Source of the DNA: Lytechinus variegatus
Taxonomy: Eukaryota; Echinodermata; Echinoidea; Temnopleuroida; Toxopneustidae
Reading direction: 5' to 3'
Assembly: GCF_018143015.1 (NCBI RefSeq)
Contig: NC_054748.1
Span: forward strand, 11,026,967-11,090,966
Length of the DNA stretch: 64,000 nt
Shown here: in pieces, positions 19,288 to 30,978 of the stretch
Position numbering within the stretch: the stretch's first letter is position 1
Layout: each line of letters starts with the position of its first letter
Program-made: the position numbers and the translations under genes
The notes under the pieces: generated by a model
What the model was told of the DNA's origin: nothing
The model's input: the letters and a program-made list of their open reading frames with translations, nothing else
Database searches by the model: none

Positions 19288-19362
19288 AAGAGAGGGGGTG
19301 TGTTTGCAATGAAACACGATGTTATGTAATGTTGGCAACTTGGCATAATATCTGTTACTTAA

Positions 19363-19960
19363 AGGACAAGTCCACCCCAACAAAAAATTGATTTGAATAT
19401 ATAGAGAATAATCAAACTAGCATAATGCTGAAAACATCATTAAAATCGGATATAAAATAAGAAAGTTATGACATTTTAAAGTTTTGCTTCTTTTTCACAA
19501 AACAGTGACACGCACAACTTCGTGATATGCAATAAGACAGTCGATAAAGTTCATCACTCACTTTTTCTTTTTCTTTCATTGTTTGAATTATACAATATTT
19601 CATTTTTTAACAAATTTGAAAAGGAGGACCTACTTGACTGAACCATATAGAATTAAACAATGCTAATTCCACATGATCAGGGAGGAATTAATCAATGTTT
19701 CACTTTACAATAAGCAGAAAATTAGAAAATGTCGTATTCTATATTTAAAAAATGGAAAAGAAATAGTGAGTGGATAACGTCATCAGTCTCCTCATTTGCA
19801 TATCGACCTGGAATATTATGAAATCAAGCGAAAGTTTAAAATGTCATAACTCTCTTATTTTACATCCGATTTTAATGAAATTTTCAGCGCTATGCTTGTT
19901 TTTTATTATTCTTTATTTATTCAAATCATTATTTTTCTGGGGTGGACTTGATTTTTACGT
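19363..19960. mobile_element. Foldback element in a TTAA site, family F1, copy 1
   Basis: About 600 bp between TTAA at 19359-19362 and TTAA at 19961-19964. The ends are AGGACAAGTCCACCCC and GGGGTGGACTTG. The arm AAGAAAGTTATGACATTTTA is matched inverted at 19830-19860. The core holds AACGTCAT at 19777-19784. A second copy is at 32955-33557. Confidence 0.75.
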
Positions 19961-19964
19961 TTAA

Positions 19965-20159
19965 CAGACTTATCCAGTGAAGGCTATGTCTTGTGGGTAT
20001 AAGATTGGAGTATTGATTAACCCCTATATTGCAATCCTAGGATAGTGTGTTCAGCAGTTTGCAATGTCGTTTTATCAATGAGTAACCCAATAAATATTTC
20101 TCTCTAAGTTTTATAAGCACATGTTTTATGGATTTCTTACGACTCTGTTTAATTTATAC
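19965..20159. other. Intergenic, no gene seen
   Basis: No recognisable feature. Confidence 0.35.
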
Positions 20160-20260
20160 CCCCCCCCTTTCTTTATATCTCCCCCTCCTCTATCCCTCCC
20201 CTCCTCTATTTCTCCCCCCCCCCCCTCTCTCCCCCCTCTCTCTTCTGTCTCTCCCTCTTT
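20160..20260. repeat. C/CT-rich low-complexity tract
   Basis: CCCCCTCT-type pyrimidine tract with poly-C runs. The open frames over it are composition artefacts. Confidence 0.8.
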
Positions 20261-23200
20261 TGCTCTCTCGATTCCACATCAATTTCTCTCTTATTTATCT
20301 ATTTTGCAAACTGATTGTATTCTCTTAATATCGAAATTTCTCTGCCTTATCTTTTATTCCTCCTCCTTCACACTTTGTCCTTGATTCCATTTTCTCTTCC
20401 CTCATTTTTCTGTGTCCTATACTTGTTCTTTCACTTCCACTATCAGACTATTGTTTTCTTTTATTACGCATTCTTTCGTAATCTTATTGTTGAAAATTTG
20501 AAGCGAAATAAATTCCTTCCAATCCATCGATCAACTCAACACTAGAAATTCCCTCATTACACTTGTAGTCAAGTATATGACTAAATCATAACAATTGCAT
20601 CAAACCCAAGCACATGACACATGCACATACAAAAATACAGAAACTATATGTCTTTAATTTTACTCAGATCATGCAATTTATTTCAGACTTTCTTCATCAA
20701 ACAAAATTCTCACATAAGGATACGATCGACAATGGCGTGACGATGTCTTTAAAAATATATATTTTAAACGGATTCTAAAGAAGTAAAGCACCGCAAGTTT
20801 TTTTTTTTCTTTTTTTAGATTAAGCTTCTGGAAAGCAATGTTCGATCCGATTGTTTTCTGACTAAACAATTGACCGGTTTGGGTTGTTTTATGGTAGGTG
20901 TAAGTTTTAATCAGAAAAATTATACTCTAAAAGTAATCATTATTTGATGATAACATGGAAATAAATAACCCCGTAGTGATACGTTTGTGCACCTTAATTG
21001 TTGAATATCTAAAAGGTGATGGATTGACGAATCATCATAACATTATTTTGGTTGAGAAACAGTTGAATATTAGAGCTTGGCAGCGCCATCTACGATCGTT
21101 AAATACTTTTCATTTCCCCTCCGTTCATAATCATCTATGTTATTTACACTTCTATACACAGTGAGGAGGGAAAACACATTCCATAAACATTTTCTGGGAC
21201 TCAAATGTAAGTCTTCCGGTGTTTCTTAAACTTTATGAACAGTCAGCAAACACATAAAAAATAATTTGTATGTACATTGCAATTACAGTGATACTAACAT
21301 AACTATATCATAACCGGGTCATTGTCATTTAATATGGTACTTTGTCAACTATTACGTAATGTATTTCATTACCACGTGATACTTAACAGAAGAGGAAATA
21401 AGTTAATTTGTTAAGTAGTAGAGTTTTCGTTATCATTCTGTCAAAGAAACTGCTCAGAAATTGTTCTGTCAATTTAGTACAAAAGAAAGGATATTCAGAT
21501 ATAAAAAAAACGTAATCGCATTAATATCTTCGTTTATTCTAACAAATGCAAACACAAGTGAATGTAGACGTTTATTAAAAAAAGAGGAATATAACTTCCC
21601 TGATTAGTTATCATCTTCTATAAATAAGTTTGAATTCTGATATGAGAAGTAAGAAAACAAGAAGCTTACTGAATGGGTGCAATATTATTTGCAAAGTGTC
21701 TCGAAGTTTGTAATATAGAAAACGGAATTTCGGCATTTTTTTTAAATATGCCTACGAGTTGTTTGTTTTCCTTGTAAATACTCTGTCAGAAACAACAAGA
21801 ATTGCTTGATCATAATATTTAGACATTTATTTATTATTAGTTAGACATACTGTCATATATCCGTGCTAATTGCAGCTCATTTGCCTAGTACGTTCTATAA
21901 CAAGTTGACGTTTTAGAAATTGCACCGTAGTACTTCTTTGTTTATGGAGAAATAAATAGAACTGCTACAAGCGTGCATCATCAGCAGAGAACGGTGCATA
22001 TAGTAGTACTTTCTTGGACGTTTGTTTTGCTTTTGTTTGTTAATACATAGAATAACATCTGTTTGCTATCATGTGATCGCCTACGTCATCACACATTACG
22101 TCATCACATATTAAATTACACCATGCTTATCACACGCATTCGACTTTACATGGAATAAAACGCGATATATTTTTTCTCGTCTGTGCGACTTTTTATTAGA
22201 CGCTATCCATTTTTTTATGATTGTTGGCTGAATATTGTATGTCAAATTTGGACAAGGAGGGGACCATTGTAGTACATAGTAATCCGTGACCATTTTGATT
22301 TGCTTGGTTGATACAGGACATCTAACTTAATCATATGGATCAATCTTAACTTTGTGTTTTTTATCGAATAGATTACTGCGATACAAGAACATGATTATTA
22401 ATGTAATTGAGAATTATTACAATGATCAACCACTCATATTAGCTTGAAATAGTTTACTCATGGTCGTTAAGACTAGTCATTTTGTTATAAAAATCAATTA
22501 GACCCGGACATTTTCACCCAACTAATTCAAGTATTCGCATAGCTTTAAAAAAATAATATTTTCAGACGCAAAGAATACTTTTACTATACAAAACTTTCAT
22601 AAATACGTAATATTGCACTATCGCCAAAACAAAGAAATATCTATAAGAAAAGAGAAAATATGATAGTATAAAGCAAATTGAGATTATCTTTTGGACATCA
22701 TTAAATAAATAGAAGCAATCCAGAGCTATAAATAGCCAGTTCATGAAAATTGTTTTGATAAACACATGATCCATTCAAGCGCTCCGACCGTTGACAATTT
22801 AATTGTCAAATTGAATTATTAGTAAGAGCGCCATCTGGTGTGCAGACTAGTGCCTAGTATTTTTGGAATAGTTTGATGAACAGTCGATCTCATGGCAAAA
22901 AAAAACTCAAGCGATTGGGAATGTGTCCATGTTGGGTACATTTTACCAGCTAAGAAAAAAAAGCGAAGTCTTTTGAATCATAATGTTTTGGCTTACACAA
23001 TGAAACATGATAAATCCAATAGTTCTAGTGAAAGTTCAAGCCAGATTTTCTTCTCTCATAAGACCCATCTGTATACTCATTTACCATATTGAATACGAAG
23101 AGATACTCGTAAATAACTTAGTTGATCAAGCGACTGAATATTTGACGATTTCGTTATTAATTCTCCCAAATCATGAGGAATGCTGCCTAAGTCTGAGATA

Positions 23201-23338
23201 TGGTGTATTTGCTCTGTCATTAGTCCGACTTGAAAATGCACCAACAAGCTGACATCGGAAAAAGAAACAAAGCAACAACATTTTTCTTTCTTTCGAATCA
23301 AAGAAAGAAACTGCCTTTGAAATTCAAGGAGGTGAGTC
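20261..23338. other. Intergenic, no gene seen
   Basis: About 3 kb of anonymous AT-rich sequence with only short open frames and no recognised repeat. It includes the region just downstream of the minus-strand peptide gene. Confidence 0.4.
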
Positions 23339-23344
23339 TTTATT
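23339..23344 (-). promoter_or_regulatory. Candidate poly(A) signal of the peptide gene
   Basis: AATAAA on the minus strand, about 150 bases past the stop codon at 23496. This is a normal distance for a short 3' UTR. Confidence 0.4.
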
Positions 23345-23495
23345 TTGCGTTGAGTTCATTCGACTTTGCGGTTCTCCGGTTGGCCGGATCAAACGTGAGT
23401 CGAGCTAAAGTCAAACCGAAAAACTGGCTAAAGCGTTCTCTCTGGCAAAGGACTGGGACAAGAAAATGTTGGACACTTAGTCAATAGGTGATGAT

Positions 23496-23686
23496 TTATC
23501 CCTGTTGTTTCATTAGACTCGCTGTTTCGGATGGCACGGATATGAGGTTGTAATCCGGATCGAGTATACCCAGTGCTTGTAGTCGGTTCAGTTTTTCTTG
23601 GTAGTCGGCTACCTCGTCGGCATGTAACCGTAACCGGGTCACAAACCGACCAAACGCGCCAAAGGCGGATCTATCCGATGAGGCAC
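23496..23686 (-). CDS. Peptide precursor coding exon 2: mature peptide
   Basis: The acceptor TATTCAACAG precedes GTGCCTCATCGG. It completes Gly139 and encodes residues 140-201, then TAA at 23498-23496. The frame is open only in the phase demanded by exon 1, and GC content (about 53 percent by eye) is far above the flanks, which supports real coding sequence. The segment ALGILDPDYNLISVPS lies after the predicted helix. Confidence 0.75.
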
Positions 23687-24775
23687 CTGTTGAATAATAA
23701 AAGAAGACAAGAAAGATGGAAATATATTAATGATGCACTGTTAGAAAATTTCTACTTAAAAAAAATTCCTGCAGCAGAGTCTCGAGAACACCCGTAATCT
23801 TGCTGCACTGTGTAATATTACATGCATTTGTGTAAAATTCCAGAAAATAGATACAGTATTTGGTGTATGTAACCTTATGAATTTATTGTAATAAAACTGT
23901 TTCCTCCCTTTTTAAATCAGACTTGTTTTGTAAAATTCTATAAAAATTGTATAGAACCTTTCCTGTTTTAACAATTTACAGAATTATTTTATTACCTCTT
24001 TCTGTAAAATCTGTTTTTTTATTTTTCTTCTGTAAAATCTTCTGTTTTTTTCTAACAGTATGGCAATGGTAATTTTAGCTAATGCTATTTTTTATCGATC
24101 TCTTTTAGTTGAAGATTATAACTATTGTAGCTGCTTAAATAAGTATTATACAGGTTATATTTTTGACTTGAATATGAGTATATAATAGTGTTTGAAAATT
24201 CACAACATGTCCCCATTGCACCAGCCTGTTAACAATCATTTATTCAAAGGTACATCTTTTTAACACAAAAAAAAAATACCGGAGGCGAATTACCCTATCC
24301 CATATTCCTCGCCCTTTCACCAAACACACAGTAACCATGGTAACAGGATATGGTACCCACCTCTTTTAACATATCCTTGATGATTTGTTTGGTCATTAGT
24401 ATGTCGGGTATGAATTAGTGCCAGGGTACACAGAGTTTTTACAAAAACATTCTCCTCAATATCCCCATCCGCTGAAGCCTGTATGCATCTCTCCAGTATC
24501 GACTCGGGGCTGTCGAACTCGCCGTCCCCAGCCGGCAAACTCGGGATTCCGCCGCCGGTGGCCATTGCGATATCGTCGTCGATCTTGTTAGCACTCATTG
24601 ATCTCAGCTGGTGAGGTGAGGTGGACTTCCAGATGGGCACGGCTTGGCAGCATGCAGTAGAGAAAATAAGAATGTACACGATGACCGTCAAGCATATGAC
24701 CTGGAGCCATGATGACCGTGGTCTCGATGACGACGACGTCGATGACGTCTGCGATGATAGCGTAGATGATGACAT
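23496..24775 (-). CDS. Secreted peptide-hormone-like precursor, two coding exons
   Basis: Joining 24775-24361 and 23686-23496 gives 201 residues. Residues 1-22 are Ser-rich; residues about 23-40 (WLQVICLTVIVYILIFSTA) are a hydrophobic signal sequence, with likely cleavage after CCQA. Residues about 47-136 form an acidic prosegment with two Cys (ERCIQ and KTLCTL). Residues 137-138 are Lys-Arg, a prohormone convertase site, and the intron follows directly. Exon 2 then supplies a 63-residue Cys-free peptide starting GASSDRSAFGAFGRF, with a probable amphipathic helix (TRLRLHADEVADYQEKLNRL) and C-terminus LMKQQG. No Gly-Lys-Arg amidation site is present. I do not recognise the family. The pro-site next to an intron and the helical, unamidated peptide loosely recall parathyroid hormone/TIP39 genes, but identity is too low to claim this. 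Expression and processing are inferred. Confidence 0.72.
23736..24060. mobile_element. MITE-like element in the peptide gene intron (family P, copy 1)
   Basis: Ends CACTGTTAGAAAATTTC and TTTTTTCTAACAGTA are inverted repeats. The interior contains CCTGCAGCAGAGTCTCGAGA. A second copy in the opposite orientation lies at 35990-36265. TA-type ends suggest a Tc1/mariner-like origin (inference). Confidence 0.7.
24361..24775 (-). CDS. Peptide precursor coding exon 1: signal peptide and prosegment
   Basis: Encodes residues 1-138 and the first base of Gly139. The chosen ATG at 24775-24773 gives MSSSTLSSQTSS. A good acceptor, CCCCTTCTGCAG, ends at 24835, so the longer upstream open frame is probably partly intron and a 5' UTR exon lies further up. 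The donor GTGGGT directly follows GTTAAAAGAG (Val-Lys-Arg-G). Confidence 0.7.
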
Positions 24776-24834
24776 GATTTGTGGTTTGGTGGTGTACAGT
24801 GGGGTGTACGAAAATAGGTTATATCTGCAGAAGG

Positions 24835-27800
24835 GGATACAATAAAATGAAACATGTAGCATAATTAATTTGAGAAAAATTGAGATTAATTGGTAAGTGT
24901 GAAATATAAATTAAAAAAAAGTTTTTAACAGTACATTTCAATATAAATTCATAAATCAAATATCCGCTTATTCCCCAATCGCCAATAGCATGAATAGGGA
25001 AATAGTTAAACAAACTGGATACATCACATGAAACATGAAACGAGCTAGAGAGAATATGATTTTGGGGGGAATACTATACCCTATTAAGTTAACATAAAAG
25101 TACACCCAAAACAGCCGAATAAGCAAAAACAGAAGGCCTACTTCATCCGTACATAATTATGTAAAAAAAAGTGAATTTACTCATTTCATTTCGTCTATAT
25201 ATTTACGTCAATGTTTTGGTATTTTTCATGGTCAACCAATTATTATTTATGACTTTGTTTAACAATGTTGACAACATTTAGCATTTCATTTTATCAGGGA
25301 TTTTTTAACTGTTGATTGGTTTGTATGTGTGTGTATTCCTTTCTAACAACTTTTTTTTCTTCCAGGAAACTATATATCCTCTATTGTGCGCTTGAACGGG
25401 ATCCTTTATGAGGAATATTTTCGAATCCGATTTTGAGAATCCTACGTTCGCAAGTAATAACTGCTTCTAGAATTCCGCGAAATAATACATAAATAATACA
25501 GAACCTTTCTTTCGAATGATATAATGTTCTAATCGATTTCAAGATTTGATTTAAATATGATCCGCTGCTTGTCTTCTTCCTTGCCAGTAATCCACTTTAT
25601 TCAGGCTAGCGAATGAACATTTAGCAACACCCAGCCATCCCCCGTCGATCTGATGGAAGAGTTATGCTCCCGCTTACATTCATTGCAGTGACATATCGCT
25701 GTTCTCTGAATTAATATAAATATAATGTAATAAATATGATTTTGCGGTGACGTAACGAAGCCTTCGCCCTTACTAATGGATGGAGGTAAATGCAATCGCA
25801 TTCCTGTCTCATTTAAGAGGTTATGAGATTACAACAACAGCGAGTGAGAGTGGTCATGGTGCTTGAAAATATTTTTAGACACATTAAAATGAAAGCAAAT
25901 TAAATGTCTATCGCTGAGCAAACAGTATACTTGCTTTTATCCAATATGTCTCGCCCACGTTCGCTATCAGGAAAAGGTGCGATTGGTGAAATCTCATTGA
26001 TAAAATATGTCATTTCATTACTCTCTTTTTTTTCATTTGCTTTTACCACGTTTCCAATACATTTATTATCAGGGTTTATATTATAGTTAGAATAATTTAA
26101 GGTGTAATGATTATGTTGATCGATTGAAGACTTTAAATTTCATTTATATTTCATGATTGTTGGAATGTGATTACTTTTGTGTTTCATCTTTAAAGGAGTA
26201 TGGAGTCTGCAATGAGAGAATAATGATTAAAAAAATCAATATGACAAGCAGTGACACACTAGACGGAAATCACAATTCATACATTTCTTATTTCAAATTT
26301 CCGAACGAAGAATAAGAATTATCCACAATTATAAGGATTTTTTATAACGAGTGAGAAATTTCAGCTTGTTTATCTACTGCAACGTGTCATACTTATTTTG
26401 CTAAATCCGACAAGTACAAAAACCGGAATTGATTTGGCATTAATACGATTTCATAAACTCGTGCAATCTTACAGGAGTATATGTAAAGCGAAAACGGTAA
26501 TTTGAAAGCATTGCTCCCTTGCGTATATTAAGAACTGTTGTACTTTTCAAACTAATCCTAAATATAATTATTTAATGATTGTAATACATATGTATTAGTT
26601 AATTTTTCCTTTCTATTGAAAAGCATAAAAAAAATGCACATCTCTATATGAAACTAAGTTTGGGGTCCAGGCAGTAATTTTACTGCGTTTGGAATAATAT
26701 TTGTTCTCCTAAGTGCGCCTACATAATAAATGCTTGCAGGTGGGCATGCGATTAAAAAACGTTATTACACTGTATTTCTAATCACCCTACCCTGACTCCA
26801 TTACCGACATTTCTATTACATTTCCAAATCCTTATTTTTTATTTTTACTAATTATTTATTGATATGCATTTTCTTCAATGTGTTTTGTTTCGCACCTTAG
26901 TTAGTATCATGCGCCCACGTGTTTTACTCTGATTTCTAATTCATTTTTGGTGGAGTGAATGGATAAAGCATCCAATAGCTTTCCATGGCGAGACAGTGCG
27001 CACACGACACCCTAGTTTTGGAAGGACATATCTTAAGACCAATCAGTAAAACTCATTATATAGCCATCAATACAGAGAGTCCGGCGTCTAACACTTTCTC
27101 TTCATTTCTTCCATTAACGAAAGAGAGAAAGAAATAAGGCAGACGCTGCAGGGGTTGACAAGGTGTTTTTTTTCTAGGCTAATTAGGGTCAGGGATAAAT
27201 ACAAGAAATATGTCATGTATGTGAGAGAGTCTAAATAGGCAATTGTAGATATTATGGGGAAAAGAGTGGGATAGGCTGGGGTGCGAAGTGGAAACGGCGC
27301 GCGAAAGATTGAGGATAAACTATGACGGAAGGGGTGGATTTATATATCGCAAAATATGAATGATCACTGGTTTAAAATTGCCAATCAAAATGCAAATCCC
27401 AAAGTGCACTTACAATTTCGGATGATTATTATCGTTATTAATACTAGACAGTTTTTTCATCGTTCTCTCATTTATATATGAATGAATAAGTTGCGATATG
27501 ACGAACTATACGCATAATACAGATACTTGTCACAGTGATACTTCAAAATTCCAATGGGTGATATCCTGAATAGTAAAATACCTGTGATGATGGTTTAACC
27601 CAAAGTGTGAGTGTTTTCAAATTTTATGTTTACGACAGAATATTAAAATGTGTTTGTAAATAAGCGGTTTCCGTGTTATTATAGTAAAGTTGTTTTTCTA
27701 CTTCATATTATCATGTGAAAGATGAATGCTGTATTTCTGCTTCATTTCGCTGCGTTTCAATTTTAGAAATTGTGATTCTTTTATTTAATTGCATCACCTT

Positions 27801-28648
27801 AATATCAGAATGCAAGATACAGTTTAAGAAATGCATATCTGGAAATTGCAAATTTCGGTTTGTGATTGTTTTCAATCTGCTGAAATATTGCTTCATGTTA
27901 TTCTTTGCTTTAACAATAATATATTTTGTCATATTTTCATTTCTTCTCTATTGCTTTCACAAATATGGTATACATATTTCAATCTATTCAGTTTATTACT
28001 GAAAGAATGATTTTCTTACCATGTGCACTTAGTGTTTCCACCCCTATGGTGTCATTGCATGCAATTTGTTAAGTTCTTTCGTGAGCATTTTTGGAGTAAG
28101 TGTAATCGAAATTATAGTCCTCAAGTTTGTAGTCATTACTTTAGATATAATGATTATTATCATCTTTGATATTATCATCATCATTATTCAAAATAATATC
28201 GTCATCGTTATTTTTATTTTTGTCATTCCATTATTCACTATTACAAATATTGCCATAACTATGGTCCTAATTGATTGCCTGACCTCAAAAAATACAATTG
28301 AAACATGAACATAAAGACGATATTAGGAGTTTAATGAATATCGCATCCCGCCATCGATATTCCATTCACTAGACAAAACGATTACAAGAATTATATACTC
28401 TCTACCCAGGTAAATATAAAAAAAACTATTACACAGTCCGCTCACCATACATCATCAAAGTGCATTGAACAGATAACTGAACGCCAGAGCCGGGAGAAGA
28501 ACACCCTGGCTTTTAAAACACCAACCCACCAAGGCATAAGGACCGATCCTAACACCTTACACAAAAATAACAGGTTGATGTAAGGACGCGCCTGATAGTT
28601 TTTAGGTAATCATCTTCATTTTAGCCTTTACGTAAGGGATGGTGTAAG
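24835..28648. other. Gene desert, no gene or clear repeat seen
   Basis: Nearly 4 kb of AT-rich DNA. It should include the 5' end and promoter of the minus-strand peptide gene, which I cannot place. (ATC)n/(ATT)n-like low complexity lies at 28140-28235. Short open frames here lack family similarity. Confidence 0.4.
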
Positions 28649-28944
28649 AATAATAATAATTATAGTCAGTTCTTGTATAGCGTTTAACACATTATGAATA
28701 ACATCTCGATGCGCTTCCAAAGGACTTGGATATTATTTCTCCGGCTGTAGCTCAAGCAGCCTGTCTAGCACTTGGCATTTCAAGGAATAAATTCCTGCCA
28801 GGTACCCATTCACCTCACCTGGGTTGAGTGCAGCACAATGTGGATACATTTCTTGCTGAAGGAAACTACGCCATGGCTGGGATTTGAACCCACGACCTCT
28901 GTTTCAAAGTCCGGAGACTAATTCACTTGGCCACAACGCTCCAC
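28649..28944 (-). mobile_element. tRNA-derived SINE, family 1, copy C
   Basis: Reverse orientation. The plus strand begins with an (ATA)n tail and ends in the complement of GTGGAGCGTTGTGGCCAAGT. The box B complement GGGATTTGAACCC is at about 28879-28891. Confidence 0.85.
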
Positions 28945-30594
28945 ATACTAATGATGTAATAATGAAACAATTGTAAAAGCAATATAATACGTACATTTAT
29001 AAAATGCTGTGGTGCTGGAAGAAAGGATGACCGTTGCCCGGTATATATCACTGGTCTTTCTTTCGCTACAGATCAGGCCCTCGTGTGTAGATATCCAAAT
29101 GAAAAATTATATCAAAGACTTGTCTTTATTTAGCGATGGCATGCAATCTAATGTTTCCAAAATACTATTCCATGAGATGATTTTCCTCCTTTCGAATCCT
29201 CGTGAAGTGAAGTTGGAAGGTTGGCTTCGCTTTACCTTTTCTTTCCAAGTCAATTTCTGGTAAAAAAAAATCAGGACCTGAAGACTAGATGATTGTACCT
29301 ATCCGCAGGGAAGAAATCACACAGCTGCCGTCCAGCATTTTGTCCAAAATCGGCCTTTTTATGAATGAATCTGATGTCTACGATGACGACACCTCGATGC
29401 AACTTTGCGATCGAAGGGGCTCGGAGGAATAGCCAAAAGAAAATTAAAATCAACTTTGCGAGAGAAGAGTTGATTAAAGCCGCAGTGTAAGTGAAGAAAA
29501 GCACATTGGTGATCGAAAGGGAGAGCAGTTTTGCGGGTGAAGTGATGCGATTGAAAGCATGAATTGAAATGCGACCAGTACGGATGGGAACAGTGGATTT
29601 TATTAACGGACGGATGGCACCGACATCCAGCATTCCGAAAGCGGGAAGGAAGGAGTCAGAAAGTAAAAAGAGGGGAATGGAAGGTAATATACACCGATTG
29701 GTAGATAGTGGGAAGGGCTTGGTGACGTATAACTCAATTGCCGCCCGGAATGCCTTATCCGGTGACAGGACGAGAGAGATGGAAAGAAGGGGAGAGAAGG
29801 ACAGGGAGAGAGAGATGAGAAGGGCAGAAAGACTGAGAGACAAAAAGACGAGGTCGGAGTGATTTAAAGACAGTGAAAGATAAATAGAACAAAAAAAATG
29901 GCAGAAGAAGAAGAGATGGGTGGAGGTCTAGCACATTTTAGAAATTCAGAACAAGTGTTTTCTGGGCATGCGCATTTCAAGCTCCATGTGTCCTTACTCA
30001 TCGCACTGGCTACGTCATGCGCAGATTTCCCTCCACGCACCCCTGTCAGCCAATGAGAAAATGTCCCCAGTGCTTTCGTTTACAACCAGTTTATCAGCAA
30101 CAGGAATGCACTGTTTTCCTGCGATGCAAGGGTTTATCTTTAGAGTCGGAAGCTATCGGAATTTTCGCGATCTATTTGGCAGTAGTTCTGAAATTTTCTT
30201 CTGTTACTATTCTCTTTATCTACACATTACATCCTATTTCGAAATCATAACAGAAGGGGTTAACCTATGGTTGATAACTGCATGAAGTTAAACTATCATC
30301 TTTTGCCATGCGTAGATATAATAGTGAACCGACATAGATTTGTCGTGCATGTCTTTGTTCTCAACTAATTGACTGAATTCCAATCTCTTACATAGTGTCC
30401 GATCACTCGACATTGCAACGGGTTTGTTTCCCATTGAATTTCAATTAGTTTAAGAATATACTCAGAGAATGAAGAAGGAAACTTTATTCTTCAAGGAGTC
30501 ATTCCATGTATAGAATCTTTGAATAATTGGATACAAGTCAGGCAATGCTCTCGGTGATCAGTTTCGTCGCTGCAAACACTTTTAAGAGTGTTAA
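28945..30594. other. Intergenic with one unassigned ORF and a GA-rich tract
   Basis: A 190-codon minus-strand frame spans 29843-29271. It contains hydrophobic stretches (TNVLFFTYTAALINSS) but no family match I trust. The plus strand at 29755-29865 is a purine tract (GAGAGAG), which depletes stops on the minus strand and may explain the long frame. No other feature seen. Confidence 0.3.
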
Positions 30595-30974
30595 AGGTAT
30601 TGTTTAACTTTGTGAGCAGCCGATTTAAAAAATTCTCAAACCAAGATGAAACATGTGTATACAAGTGCATGTATTAGAACTAATAAACCCTGAAAACAAC
30701 CACTATTGAGAATGAAAAGCTAAAACTACAAGGTAAACCCTGATTTTGTAAATAGGTGTCTTATAGACGCCTAAATAGTACACATAAGTGTATGGGATAA
30801 AATTAAGATGGTGTTTCCGGTCACTTCATATTTCAATTTTTGAACCACTAAATAATTATTTTCGAATGCAATTTTTTCAGGGCTTCATTTTTGTAACATA
30901 TCGCAGACACAGGTGACAAGTGTGACCTTCTAGCTCAGATTTTTTAAAAGTCAAACCAATGTTAACCAATCACT
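30595..30974. mobile_element. Inverted-end element in a TTAA site, family F5
   Basis: Bounded by TTAA at 30591-30594 and 30975-30978. Ends AGGTATTGTTTAAC and GTTAACCAATCACT are imperfect inverted repeats. 380 bp, non-coding. Confidence 0.6.
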
Positions 30975-30978
30975 TTAA

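Noticed and set aside
23496..24775. Firm assignment of the peptide precursor to the parathyroid hormone, calcitonin or CRH families
   Set aside because: Only general features agree. There is no Cys pair in the mature part for calcitonin, no amidation site for CRH, and identity to PTH is too low.
25601..25801. Minus-strand open frame with CHCNECKRE
   Set aside because: The Cys pair looks interesting, but the frame is short, crosses AT-rich sequence and shows no splice sites or wider domain.
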